This document shows positions 34,854 through 43,470 of a stretch of 64,000 nucleotides of DNA, in pieces. This DNA comes from Mesoflavibacter profundi. GTDB lineage: Bacteria; Bacteroidota; Bacteroidia; Flavobacteriales; Flavobacteriaceae. How positions within the stretch are numbered: position 1 is the first letter of the stretch; each line of letters opens with the position of its first letter. The translations under genes were made by a program, and so were the position numbers. The notes beneath the pieces were generated by a model. It had not been told where the DNA came from, made no database searches, and saw only the letters and a program-made list of their open reading frames with translations. Location of the stretch: assembly GCF_014764305.1 (NCBI RefSeq), contig NZ_CP061703.1, positions 3,019,501 through 3,083,500 on the forward strand, given 5' to 3'.

Positions 34854-36218
34854 ATTTATACGATAGTCGACATAGAAACTACAGGCGGTAAATACAATGA
34901 AGAAGGTATTACCGAAATTGCTATTTATAAATTTGATGGACATAAAGTTGTAGATCAATTTATAAGTTTAGTTAATCCCGAAAGAGAAATTCAACCTTTC
35001 GTGGTTAACCTTACTGGGATTAATAGCAATATGCTTAAAAATGCACCTAAGTTTTATGAAGTTGCTAAACGTATTGTAGAAATTACCGAAAACACCATTT
35101 TAGTAGCTCACAATGCAAAATTTGATTATCGCATACTTCGTACAGAATTTAAACGATTAGGTTTTGATTACGAACGTGAAACCTTATGCACTGTAGAGCT
35201 TTCTAAAGATTTGATTCCAGACCAAAAAAGCTATAGTTTAGGTAAACTTGTACGCGCTTTAGGAATACCAGTAAGCGATAGGCATCGTGCTGCAGGAGAT
35301 GCAAAAGCGACGGTTAAATTATTTCAGTTATTATTAGATAAAGACACTAATAAAAACATTATACAAGAGTCCGTTAGAAAAGAGCCTAAATTTCAAATGG
35401 AACCAAGGTTAATAGATATTGTACAAGATTTACCTAGTGAAACTGGCGTGTATTACATTCATAAATCGGACGGAGAAATTATTTACATAGGTAAAAGTAA
35501 AAACATAAAAAACCGCGTTAATCAACATTTTACTGGCACAAATCCAAAGTCAAAAAAAATACAAAGCTTAGTTGCTGCTGTTACTTTTGAAAAAACAGGA
35601 AGCGAATTAGTTGCGCTTTTAAAAGAAAGTGAAGAAATTAAAAAAACAAAACCTGCTTTTAATAGAGCGTTAAGACGTAATATTTTTACGCATGCACTTT
35701 ACAGCTTTACAGACCATAAAGGGTATATAAATCTAACCATTGATAAAGCCTATAAAGACAAAGCTAATATTACAACGTTTAGTAATAGACAAAGCGGTAA
35801 GCACTTTTTAGAAAAAGCTATAGAAGACTATAATCTTTGCCAAAAACTAACAGGAATTTATAAAACCAACACTAGCTGTTTTAACTACGAAGTTAAAAAA
35901 TGTGAAGGCGCTTGTATACAAGAAGAATCTGCAGAAGACTACAATAATCGCGTTAATCAATTATTAAAAAAACATAGTTACGACCAACAAAATATGGTGA
36001 TTATAGATCGAGGTCGTGATGTTGACGAACGTAGCGCTATTTTAATTAAAAATGGCATTTTTAAAGGGTTTGGCTTTTACAGTTTAAACTATCAAATTAA
36101 TAATTTAGAAATTTTGGAATCTATTATCACACCAATGGAAAATAATAGAGACCAACAACATATAATCCAAAGCTATTTAAGACGTAATAAACGTCTAAAA
36201 ATCATTCAATTACCATGA
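34854..36218 (+). CDS. DnaQ-like exonuclease fused to a GIY-YIG nuclease, probable ATT start
   Basis: The frame has no ATG, GTG, CTG or TTG upstream of 35001, but the DEDDh exonuclease motif I (IVDIETTGG) is encoded at 34863-34889. The conserved start of this family, MYTIVDIETTGG, would begin at the ATT at 34854, so I choose it (454 residues). A GTG at 35001 would delete the catalytic Asp/Glu motif. Residues 1-165 form the exonuclease (LVAHNAKFDYRIL near 87, HRAAGDAKATV near 150). The GIY-YIG domain starts near 200 with TGVYYIHKS and IIYIGKSKNIKNRVNQHF. This exonuclease/UvrC-N-like fusion is known in Bacteroidota and may act in repair. The stop overlaps the next gene by four bases. Confidence 0.72.
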   Translation: MYTIVDIETTGGKYNEEGITEIAIYKFDGHKVVDQFISLVNPEREIQPFVVNLTGINSNMLKNAPKFYEVAKRIVEITENTILVAHNAKFDYRILRTEFKRLGFDYERETLCTVELSKDLIPDQKSYSLGKLVRALGIPVSDRHRAAGDAKATVKLFQLLLDKDTNKNIIQESVRKEPKFQMEPRLIDIVQDLPSETGVYYIHKSDGEIIYIGKSKNIKNRVNQHFTGTNPKSKKIQSLVAAVTFEKTGSELVALLKESEEIKKTKPAFNRALRRNIFTHALYSFTDHKGYINLTIDKAYKDKANITTFSNRQSGKHFLEKAIEDYNLCQKLTGIYKTNTSCFNYEVKKCEGACIQEESAEDYNNRVNQLLKKHSYDQQNMVIIDRGRDVDERSAILIKNGIFKGFGFYSLNYQINNLEILESIITPMENNRDQQHIIQSYLRRNKRLKIIQLP

Positions 36219-38182
36219 GGAAATTATCATTACTAACCTTACTAACTTTTTTATTTACTAATCTCCTAATTGCACAAATTCAATTTAATTCAGAAAACAT
36301 TATTGTTACTAAATCTGATTTAGAAAAAAACACTTTTGAACAAGACACTACAGCAAATGCTGTTATTTTATATGAGTTTGGAAATGCTTACATAGACAAA
36401 AGAACTTTTGAATTAGTTTTTGAATACAAAAAGAAAGTCAAAATTTTAAATCGTGAAGGATTTAAACATTCAAATATTAGTTTAAGACTTTACAATTCAG
36501 ACAGAAATAAAGAGAAAATAAACAATATTAAAGGTTCTACAACTAACCTAGTAAACGGACAAATTAAAAGAACTAACTTAGAACCTTCTCAAATATTCGA
36601 AGATAAAATTGATGAAAATAACACGTATATAAAATTTACATTACCAGATATTAAAGAAGGCTCTGTTATAACATATACCTATGAGTTAAGAACTCCTTTT
36701 ATTTATAAATATCAACCTTGGTATTTTCAAGAAGACCTACCAAAATTATATAGTGAATATATAACTAGTATTCCAGGTAATTATGATTATCATATTAAAT
36801 TAGTTGGAGACTTAGAGCTAAAGACTCATGATATGACTTTAGACAAATATTGTATAAAAGTAAGTAACGGTGGATCAGCTCATTGTACAGTAGCTAAATA
36901 TGTTATGACTAATATTCCTGCTTTTAGAGAAGAAAGTTATATGAGAGCTGCTTCAAATTACATTTCTAGAATTGAATATGAATTAAAAACTATAAACAGG
37001 TTTGATGGTGTAGTAGAAAACATCACTAAGAGTTGGGAAACAGCTGATAAAGAATTAAAAACTAATCAAAATTTTGGTAAACAGTTAAAAAAAGAAAGCT
37101 TAGTTAAAAAATTAATACCTGAAGAAGAAATATTAAAACAAAATTCAACTTTAGATAAAGCAAAATTGATTTATGATTTTGTAAAAAACAATTACACATG
37201 GAATAATAAACATCGAATTTTTAAAGATATCTCTATTAAAGATGTAATTGATGATAAATCAGGAAACACAGCCGAAATTAATCTTCTTTTATACAACCTA
37301 CTAAAATCAAATAATTTAAAGGTAAATCCTGTTTTATTAAGTACTAGAGATCATGGTCTAGTAACAAAGTTATTTCCTGTAATTTCAGAATTTAATTACC
37401 TTATTTTAAAATTAGAAATTGAAGGTAAATCATACTTTTTGGATGCTACAGATAAAGATCTAGTATTTGGTCAAATACCATTTAAATGTCTTAATGATTA
37501 TGGTCGAGAAATAGACTTTAATAATGGTAGCAAGTGGATTGATTTAGAGCCGCAAACAAAATCTTCAATAATTCAAAAATCTGAAATCACAATAAATGAT
37601 GACTATACATTTAATGCAACAATAAATATAACTAGCTTAGGTTTTAAAGCTTTAGATATTAAGAAAGAATTCAATAAAAATAATCAAAAATTTATAGATT
37701 ATTATACACAAGCATTCCCAGATTTTACCTTTGATAATATTGATGTTTTAATAGATGAAGACACCTTAAAAGTTAATGAAATAATCACTTTTTCTGGTCC
37801 TGTAAATACAATTGGGAATAAAGTGTTTTTTGACCCTTTTATTTTTAAAAACTTTACAGAAAATCCATTAAAATTACAAGAACGGTCTTATCCAGTAGAT
37901 TTTGGTTATAAGGATATGTATACAAATAGAATTAAAATTTTCTTTAGTGATAATTTTGTAGTCAATGATATATCTAAAGAAAACACAAAACAATTACCCC
38001 AAAGTTCTGCACTTTCAATATTTAAATCAAAAAAAGAATCTGGAATAGTTGAATTTTATTTTAAAGCTAACTTTTATGAAAAAAGTTATCATCATTTTTA
38101 TTATAAGGAATTAAAGTCTTTTTTTGATAACTTAGTAGATTTACAATCTAACTCTATATTAGTTCTAGAGAAAAAAGGTTAA
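36215..38182 (+). CDS. DUF3857 and transglutaminase-like domain protein
   Basis: The 655-residue protein has a signal peptide (MRKLSLLTLLTFLFTNLLIAQ). Residues about 55-240 form DUF3857, with VKILNREGFKHSNISLRLYN near 78 and FTLPDIKEGSVITYTYELRTP near 135. A transglutaminase-like region around 300-400 has TLDKAKLIYDFVKNNYTW near 312 and FLDATDKDLVFGQIP near 411. The usual catalytic Cys is not present where expected (DDKSGNTAEINLLL instead of a GxCxE), although the AEI and HxxD-like parts remain, so it may be non-catalytic. It is exported and probably periplasmic. The function is unknown. It overlaps the exonuclease gene by four bases. Confidence 0.82.
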   Translation: MRKLSLLTLLTFLFTNLLIAQIQFNSENIIVTKSDLEKNTFEQDTTANAVILYEFGNAYIDKRTFELVFEYKKKVKILNREGFKHSNISLRLYNSDRNKEKINNIKGSTTNLVNGQIKRTNLEPSQIFEDKIDENNTYIKFTLPDIKEGSVITYTYELRTPFIYKYQPWYFQEDLPKLYSEYITSIPGNYDYHIKLVGDLELKTHDMTLDKYCIKVSNGGSAHCTVAKYVMTNIPAFREESYMRAASNYISRIEYELKTINRFDGVVENITKSWETADKELKTNQNFGKQLKKESLVKKLIPEEEILKQNSTLDKAKLIYDFVKNNYTWNNKHRIFKDISIKDVIDDKSGNTAEINLLLYNLLKSNNLKVNPVLLSTRDHGLVTKLFPVISEFNYLILKLEIEGKSYFLDATDKDLVFGQIPFKCLNDYGREIDFNNGSKWIDLEPQTKSSIIQKSEITINDDYTFNATINITSLGFKALDIKKEFNKNNQKFIDYYTQAFPDFTFDNIDVLIDEDTLKVNEIITFSGPVNTIGNKVFFDPFIFKNFTENPLKLQERSYPVDFGYKDMYTNRIKIFFSDNFVVNDISKENTKQLPQSSALSIFKSKKESGIVEFYFKANFYEKSYHHFYYKELKSFFDNLVDLQSNSILVLEKKG

Positions 38183-38194
38183 GATTTATAATTA

Positions 38195-39052
38195 ATGAGT
38201 ATTAACAAACATAAAAACTGGAAAGAAAATCTTCATGAAATAATTTATGAAGCAGATACGCCTGCTGGTAAAATTTTTGACATTGTATTACTTTTATTAA
38301 TTGTTGCTAGTATTATTCTAGTAATGCTAGAAAGTGTTACATCTTTTGCCGAAAAACATTACGACTTTTTAAACATCTCTGAATGGGTAATTACAATATT
38401 ATTTTCAATAGAATATATTGCAAGAATAATTGTAGTTAATCAACCCAAAAAATATATTTTCAGTTTTTATGGTATCGTAGATTTTTTATCAACCATACCA
38501 AAATACTTATCATTTTTCATTCTAAATTCACATTCGTTAGTAGCGTTAAGAGCTTTACGATTAATGCGCGTGTTTAGAATTTTAAAACTAGCTAGATTTG
38601 TTGGCGAATCTAACAACTTAATGAAAGCGCTTAGAGCAAGTCGTGCAAAAATAGCTGTTTTTGTATTTTTTGTTTTAATCATTTGCGTCATACTTGGTGC
38701 AGTAATGTACATTGTAGAAAGTGGTCAAGATAGTGGTTTTACAAGCATACCACGAAGTGTATATTGGGCTATTGTAACACTAACTACAGTTGGTTATGGT
38801 GATATTGCTCCTGCAACAGCACTTGGCCAATTTATTTCTTCTATAATTATGATTATTGGTTATGGCGTTATTGCTATTCCAACAGGAATAGTATCTGTAG
38901 AGTATTCTAAAAACTATTCTGATAAAGAGAATTTAGAAGAAAAACCAATACAAAAAATACGATTAAACACGCAGATTTGTAGTAATTGCCATCATAGAAC
39001 ACATGACGACGATGCTAATTTTTGTAAAATCTGCGGAAATAACCTTCATTAA
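38195..39052 (+). CDS. voltage-gated-like potassium channel with C-terminal zinc ribbon
   Basis: The 285-residue protein has six predicted membrane helices: S1-S4 lie between about residues 25 and 140, with the arginine-rich S4 (SLVALRALRLMRVFRILKLARF) near 110. The pore follows, with the selectivity filter TTVGYGD near 200, typical of K+ channels. After S6 a cytoplasmic tail carries two CxxC pairs, CSNC and CKIC, with histidines between, which should bind one zinc ion. It sits in the inner membrane. The zinc ribbon may sense metal or redox state, but that is a guess. It lies 12 bp behind the DUF3857 gene and 2 bp before miaA. Confidence 0.9.
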   Translation: MSINKHKNWKENLHEIIYEADTPAGKIFDIVLLLLIVASIILVMLESVTSFAEKHYDFLNISEWVITILFSIEYIARIIVVNQPKKYIFSFYGIVDFLSTIPKYLSFFILNSHSLVALRALRLMRVFRILKLARFVGESNNLMKALRASRAKIAVFVFFVLIICVILGAVMYIVESGQDSGFTSIPRSVYWAIVTLTTVGYGDIAPATALGQFISSIIMIIGYGVIAIPTGIVSVEYSKNYSDKENLEEKPIQKIRLNTQICSNCHHRTHDDDANFCKICGNNLH

Positions 39053-39054
39053 TT

Positions 39055-39972
39055 GTGAGTAACACAACGTATTTAATATCTATTGTTGGTCCTACAGCAA
39101 TTGGCAAAACGTCGCTTAGTATCAAACTAGCAAATTATTTTAATACCGAAATAGTTTCAGCAGATTCTAGACAGTTTTTTAAAGAAATGAGTATTGGTAC
39201 TGCTGCGCCAACCATAGAAGAATTAGTTGCTGCGCCACATCATTTTATTCATCATAAATCTATAACAGAAAATTATAATGTTGGTGCTTTTGAAAAAGAT
39301 GCGCTAAAAACAATTGAAGAATTACATCAAAAACACGATATCGTAATTATGGTTGGCGGCTCAGGATTGTATGTAGATGCGGTGACTAAAGGGTTAGATT
39401 ATTTTCCGGATGTAGATCCAAACATTAGAGAACAACTTAATAATACACTTGAAGAAGAAGGTTTGGAATCGCTTCAGCTTCAACTTAAAAATTTAGATGA
39501 AGTTGCCTATAATACCATAGCAATTGATAATCCGCATCGTGTTATTCGTGCTTTAGAAATTTGTATTGGCACAAAGCAACCATATTCTTCCTTTTTAAAT
39601 AAAGACAAAAATAAAAGACCGTTTAAAACAATAACTATTGGACTAACTGCAGATCGTGAGATTATTTACGACAGAATAAACCAACGTGTAGATATTATGA
39701 TAGAAAATGGTTTAATTGAAGAAGTAAAATCTTTAATTGAATACAAACATTTAAACGCATTAAATACGGTTGGTTACAAAGAAATTTTTAATTATTTAGA
39801 TGAAAAATGGACTTTAGATTTTGCCATTTCTGAAATTAAAAAAAATAGCCGAAGATTTGCCAAACGCCAATTAACGTGGTTTAAAAAAAATAATGAAACA
39901 CTTTGGTTTGATTATACAACCAATCTTGATGACATAACATCTGCTATAAATAATCAAATTAATGAGTACTAA
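39055..39972 (+). CDS. miaA: tRNA dimethylallyltransferase
   Basis: MiaA adds a dimethylallyl group to adenosine 37 of tRNAs reading UNN codons. The 305-residue protein keeps the P-loop GPTAIGKTSL near residue 11, VSADSRQFFKEM near 34, the MVGGSGLYVDAV block near 100, and HRVIRALEI near 162. Translation starts at GTG, two bases after the channel gene. It ends within the next gene, overlapping the acetyltransferase start by 11 bp. The only tRNA in the window, tRNA-Ser(TGA), reads UCA and is one of the expected substrates. Confidence 0.97.
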   Translation: MSNTTYLISIVGPTAIGKTSLSIKLANYFNTEIVSADSRQFFKEMSIGTAAPTIEELVAAPHHFIHHKSITENYNVGAFEKDALKTIEELHQKHDIVIMVGGSGLYVDAVTKGLDYFPDVDPNIREQLNNTLEEEGLESLQLQLKNLDEVAYNTIAIDNPHRVIRALEICIGTKQPYSSFLNKDKNKRPFKTITIGLTADREIIYDRINQRVDIMIENGLIEEVKSLIEYKHLNALNTVGYKEIFNYLDEKWTLDFAISEIKKNSRRFAKRQLTWFKKNNETLWFDYTTNLDDITSAINNQINEY

Positions 39973-40477
39973 AACATTTGAGACAAACCGATTAATTTTA
40001 CGTGCAACAACAGTTAATGATGCTAGTTTTATAGTCGAATTATTAAATACGCCAAAGTGGTTAAAATATATTGGAGATAGAAATGTACACACCATTGAAG
40101 ATGCCGTACGATACATTAAAGATAAATTTAATCCACACTTAAAACAATACGGTTACTCGACCTATAGTGTAATTAAAAAAGACGATCATACCATAATTGG
40201 TACTTGTGGACTATATAACAGAGAAGATATTGAAGGTGTAGATATTGGATTTGCGTTTTTACCAGAATATGAAGGAAAAGGATATGCTTTTGAAGCAGCA
40301 AATAGATTAAAACAAGCTGCTTTTGAAGATTTTAATCTTACTTTTATTAAAGCTATAACTTTGCCTAACAACACATCTTCTCAAAAATTATTAGAGCGTT
40401 TAGGATTTACCTTTAAGTCTTTAATTAACATACCAAATGACGAAGAAACCCTTATGCTTTATGAATTAAAAGCATAA
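39962..40477 (+). CDS. GNAT family N-acetyltransferase, RimJ/RimL-like
   Basis: The 171-residue protein is a single GNAT domain. It starts ETNRLILRATTVNDASFIVEL, then has IIGTCGLYNREDIEGVDIGFAF near residue 77, and the acetyl-CoA-binding LPEYEGKGYAFEA near 100. It ends with the family's NTSSQKLLERLGF near 140. Such enzymes acetylate amino groups of proteins, ribosomal proteins or small molecules. The substrate is unknown. It is the last gene of the run that starts with DUF1015, and it ends at a strong terminator. Confidence 0.88.
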   Translation: MSTKTFETNRLILRATTVNDASFIVELLNTPKWLKYIGDRNVHTIEDAVRYIKDKFNPHLKQYGYSTYSVIKKDDHTIIGTCGLYNREDIEGVDIGFAFLPEYEGKGYAFEAANRLKQAAFEDFNLTFIKAITLPNNTSSQKLLERLGFTFKSLINIPNDEETLMLYELKA

Positions 40478-40502
40478 AAAAGCTAGCAATTTGCTAGCTT
40501 TT
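40476..40502. terminator. bidirectional terminator
   Basis: GCTAGCA (40482-40488) pairs with TGCTAGC (40492-40498), with A and T runs on either side. It separates the DUF1015-GNAT run from the two-component system on the other strand. Confidence 0.85.
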
Positions 40503-40523
40503 GATATTATAAAACGTAGTTTT

Positions 40524-41231
40524 TTATCCTTGATTTATTACTAATCTAAATCCTTCACCGTGAATGTTTAAAATTTCTACGTTAGGATCTACTTTTAAGT
40601 ACTTTCTTAATTTAGCAATATAAACATCCATACTTCTTGACGTAAAGTAGTTATCGTCTCTCCATATTTTTGTTAATGCTAATTCACGAGGCATTAAATC
40701 GTTTTCATGTAAAGCAAGTAAACGTAATAATTCGTTTTCTTTAGGCGATAATTTAATTGGTTCTTGATCTTTATAAGTTAAAAATCTTAGTTTAGAATTT
40801 AAATCAAAATCACCAATTTTAAATTCAAATTGTTTGCTATCTGCTAAAGAGTCTGTTGCTTTACGTTGCATGATAGCTTTAATTTTCATTAAAAGAACTT
40901 CGCTATCAAAAGGCTTGTTTAAATAATCGTCTGCTCCTACTTTATAACCTTTTAAAACGTCTTCTTTCATTGCTTTTGCTGTTAAGAAAACAATAGGAAT
41001 ATCTTCGTTTTTTTCTCTAATTTCTTTAGCTAAAGTAAAACCATCTTTATAAGGCATCATGACGTCTAAAATACATAAATCAAAATCACCTCTTTTAAAT
41101 TTTTCGAAGCCTTCCATACCGTTTTTGGCATGTGTTACTTCGTAATCATTCATGGTTAAATAATCTTTTAAGACTGTTCCAAAGTTTGGATCGTCTTCTA
41201 CTAATAAAATTCGTTTTTGTTGTTCTTCCAT
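40524..41231 (-). CDS. response regulator, OmpR family (RprY-like)
   Basis: The 235-residue protein has a receiver domain (1-120) and a winged-helix DNA-binding domain (about 130-230). The phosphoacceptor Asp is in LCILDVMMPYKDGF near 55, with acidic residues in VEDDPNF near 12, the conserved Thr in IVFLTAKAM near 83 and Lys in YLNKPFDSEVL near 105. The C-terminal part has the OmpR/PhoB pattern LSPKENELLRLLALHEN near 160 and SMDVYIAKLRKYL near 202. It lies 6 bp behind its histidine kinase, as in the Bacteroidota RprXY pair. The regulon is unknown. Confidence 0.93.
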   Translation of the reverse strand: MEEQQKRILLVEDDPNFGTVLKDYLTMNDYEVTHAKNGMEGFEKFKRGDFDLCILDVMMPYKDGFTLAKEIREKNEDIPIVFLTAKAMKEDVLKGYKVGADDYLNKPFDSEVLLMKIKAIMQRKATDSLADSKQFEFKIGDFDLNSKLRFLTYKDQEPIKLSPKENELLRLLALHENDLMPRELALTKIWRDDNYFTSRSMDVYIAKLRKYLKVDPNVEILNIHGEGFRLVINQG

Positions 41232-41237
41232 AGTAAC

Positions 41238-42803
41238 TTATGATATTAACGGAAGCTTTATGGTAAAAGTACTTCCTTTGTCTTTTTCGCTTTCTACTGA
41301 TATGTGACCTTGATGGTCTTCTATTATTCTTTTTACATAGGCTAATCCTAACCCATGACCTTTTACATTATGTATATTTCCTGTATGTTCTCTGTAAAAT
41401 TTTTCGAACACACGTTTTTGTGCTGTTTTACTCATACCACTTCCGTGATCTTTAACATGCACTAATATATTGTTTCCTACTACTTCTGTAGTAACTATAA
41501 TTTTTGGTGCTTCTGGAGAATACTTTATAGCATTATCCAAAATATTCACTAATACGTTTGTAAAGTGAGAGTCGTTTGCTAAAACAGATGTTTTTTCTGC
41601 ATTTAGATTGGCTGTTATTTCTCCACCACGATCTTCTACAATTAGCTCTACATGTGTTATTGCTTCTTCTACTAAGCTGTGTAAATCTAATCGTTCTTTA
41701 CTTATATTTAGTTCGTTTTTTTCTAGTTTAGATATTCTTAAAACGTTTTCTACTTGAGCATGCATTCTTTTATTTTCTTCTCTTATCATGCCTAAATATC
41801 GTAGCACTTTTTCTTTGTCTTCAATAATTTTAGGGTTTCTTATAGAGTCTAATGCTAAATTAATTGTTGCTATTGGTGTTTTAAATTCATGCGTCATATT
41901 ATTTATGAAATCTGTTTTGATTTCTGAAATTTGACGTTGCTTAATTAATTGATAAATAGCACTAGAATATGCTAATATGATGATAGATGTAAATACTATT
42001 GAAAGTATTAGCATTGTTAATATAGAAGATAAAATAAATTCTTTTCTATCTGGAAAATTAACTAATAGTCTGTAGTTACTTTTGTCTTTTTTGTTACTAA
42101 AAAATGGTGCACTAAAGGTTGCTCCTTTTTTTAGTTCAAAATTTTCAGTTTTAACTTTTGTTGCTAATCCGTTACTGTAAATTGCAAATTCGTAGTCTAT
42201 ATCTATTTCGTCTTCTAATAGTTTTAAACTTAATAGTCTATCTATTTCTTCTACAGATACTCGTTTATGTATTGGTCTACGGTAAGCAAACTCGTTATAA
42301 GAAGATTCTGAGAATATATCTGCAAATTCTTGTGTTGCGATTTGCGATAATAATGCTGTAAGGCTTGTGCCACCATCTACAGATCCATCTTCTATGACTT
42401 TAGTTTCTTTTTCGCTTAAAATTCTTTTTACGTTTATACTATCTAAACCTATGTCAAAGAGCGCAGAAGATAACTTAAAGTTTTCTTCTAGTATACCGTT
42501 ACGATATATTAATGTTTCGTTTGTATCGTTGTTTTTTTGCTCTACATAAAAGTTTAAAATTGCAGTTGTGTCTGCTTTTGTTCCGCTTTCTTGTATCGCT
42601 TTAGATAGCCAGAAAATGTGTTGTTCTTTTTCTTGCTTTTCTATTGTTTTTGATACAAAACTTAAGGCTTTTCTAACGTTAAAGTTAAATTGCTCTTCTG
42701 TATTGCGAAGAGAATTGTTAATATAATAGGCTTGTACTAAGATAATTCCTATCAAAGAAAGGCTCATTAATATAACTAATGCTAGAAAAATCCTTTTGTT
42801 CAT
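41238..42803 (-). CDS. sensor histidine kinase (RprX-like)
   Basis: The 521-residue protein has two membrane helices, at about residues 5-27 and 255-285, enclosing a 230-residue periplasmic sensor domain. HisKA follows with FINNMTHEFKTPIATINLALD near 302 (phosphoacceptor His). The ATPase domain holds NILDNAIKYSPEAP near 415, VKDHGSGMS near 445 and GHGLGLAYVKRIIEDHQGHI near 480. It should autophosphorylate and pass phosphate to the adjacent response regulator. The periplasmic domain has no recognised ligand. An inverted repeat lies 52-67 bp upstream of the start. Confidence 0.93.
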   Translation of the reverse strand: MNKRIFLALVILMSLSLIGIILVQAYYINNSLRNTEEQFNFNVRKALSFVSKTIEKQEKEQHIFWLSKAIQESGTKADTTAILNFYVEQKNNDTNETLIYRNGILEENFKLSSALFDIGLDSINVKRILSEKETKVIEDGSVDGGTSLTALLSQIATQEFADIFSESSYNEFAYRRPIHKRVSVEEIDRLLSLKLLEDEIDIDYEFAIYSNGLATKVKTENFELKKGATFSAPFFSNKKDKSNYRLLVNFPDRKEFILSSILTMLILSIVFTSIIILAYSSAIYQLIKQRQISEIKTDFINNMTHEFKTPIATINLALDSIRNPKIIEDKEKVLRYLGMIREENKRMHAQVENVLRISKLEKNELNISKERLDLHSLVEEAITHVELIVEDRGGEITANLNAEKTSVLANDSHFTNVLVNILDNAIKYSPEAPKIIVTTEVVGNNILVHVKDHGSGMSKTAQKRVFEKFYREHTGNIHNVKGHGLGLAYVKRIIEDHQGHISVESEKDKGSTFTIKLPLIS

Positions 42804-42854
42804 TGCCCAAAATTAAGATTTTAACATTTATCCTTATATCCTTTTAACCTTACA

Positions 42855-42870
42855 TTAACAAAAATGTTAA
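42855..42870. promoter_or_regulatory. inverted repeat upstream of the histidine kinase gene
   Basis: TTAACA (42855-42860) and TGTTAA (42865-42870) around AAAA form a perfect palindrome in the spacer between coaE and the kinase. It could be an autoregulatory operator or a weak hairpin. Confidence 0.35.
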
Positions 42871-42873
42871 AAT

Positions 42874-43470
42874 TTAATGCTTAGAGGTCAATTTTAATAT
42901 TTTTTTGTGGATTTTTCTTACTTGAATTTTTGTTTGCTCTAAATCTATATTCTCTATTACAAAATCCGATCGTTTGATTTTTTCTTGATCAGACCATTGG
43001 TTTGCCATTATAGCTTCTACCTTTTGTTTATTACTATTATCACGTTTTATCACACGTTGCAATCTTATATTTTCTGGAGCTGTAACAGTTATTATGAAAT
43101 CGTATTTTTTATAGCTTCCGTTTTCAAAAAGAATTGCTGCTTCACTAATTACGTAAGGTGAATCTTGTTTGTTTACCCAACGCTTAAAATGACTTGCTAC
43201 TTTTGGATGTACAATAGCATTCATAGCGTTAAGCAATTTTTTATCATTAAAAATTTGCTGAGCTATAAATAGTCTATTTAACGTGTTTTCTAAATAGGCT
43301 TCATTACCAAATAAAGCTATTAGTTTTCTTCGAATAACTTTTGATCGATTCATAAGCGCTTTAGCTTCTGAATCTGCAATGTAGACTGGTACGCCAAGTT
43401 CTTCAAAATATTTAGCTACAGTTGTTTTACCGCTTCCTATACCGCCAGTTAATCCTACTAATTTTGTCAT
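42874..43470 (-). CDS. coaE: dephospho-CoA kinase
   Basis: CoaE phosphorylates the 3'-OH of dephospho-CoA, the final step of CoA synthesis. The 198-residue protein is a P-loop kinase with LVGLTGGIGSGKTTVAKYF at the start and the substrate-binding DSEAKALMN near 33. Later come HPKVASHFKRWV near 87, VISEAAILFENGSYKKYDFIITV near 105, and the lid-like RVIKRDNSNKQKVEAIMANQWS near 135. Its start overlaps the YbbR gene by four bases, so the two are probably translationally coupled. CoaBC of the same pathway is encoded at 51857-53068. Confidence 0.96.
   Translation of the reverse strand: MTKLVGLTGGIGSGKTTVAKYFEELGVPVYIADSEAKALMNRSKVIRRKLIALFGNEAYLENTLNRLFIAQQIFNDKKLLNAMNAIVHPKVASHFKRWVNKQDSPYVISEAAILFENGSYKKYDFIITVTAPENIRLQRVIKRDNSNKQKVEAIMANQWSDQEKIKRSDFVIENIDLEQTKIQVRKIHKKILKLTSKH

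Noticed and set aside
35001-36218. GTG at 35001 as start of the exonuclease gene
   Set aside because: It would remove DEDDh motif I (DIETTGG), which is clearly encoded in frame upstream.
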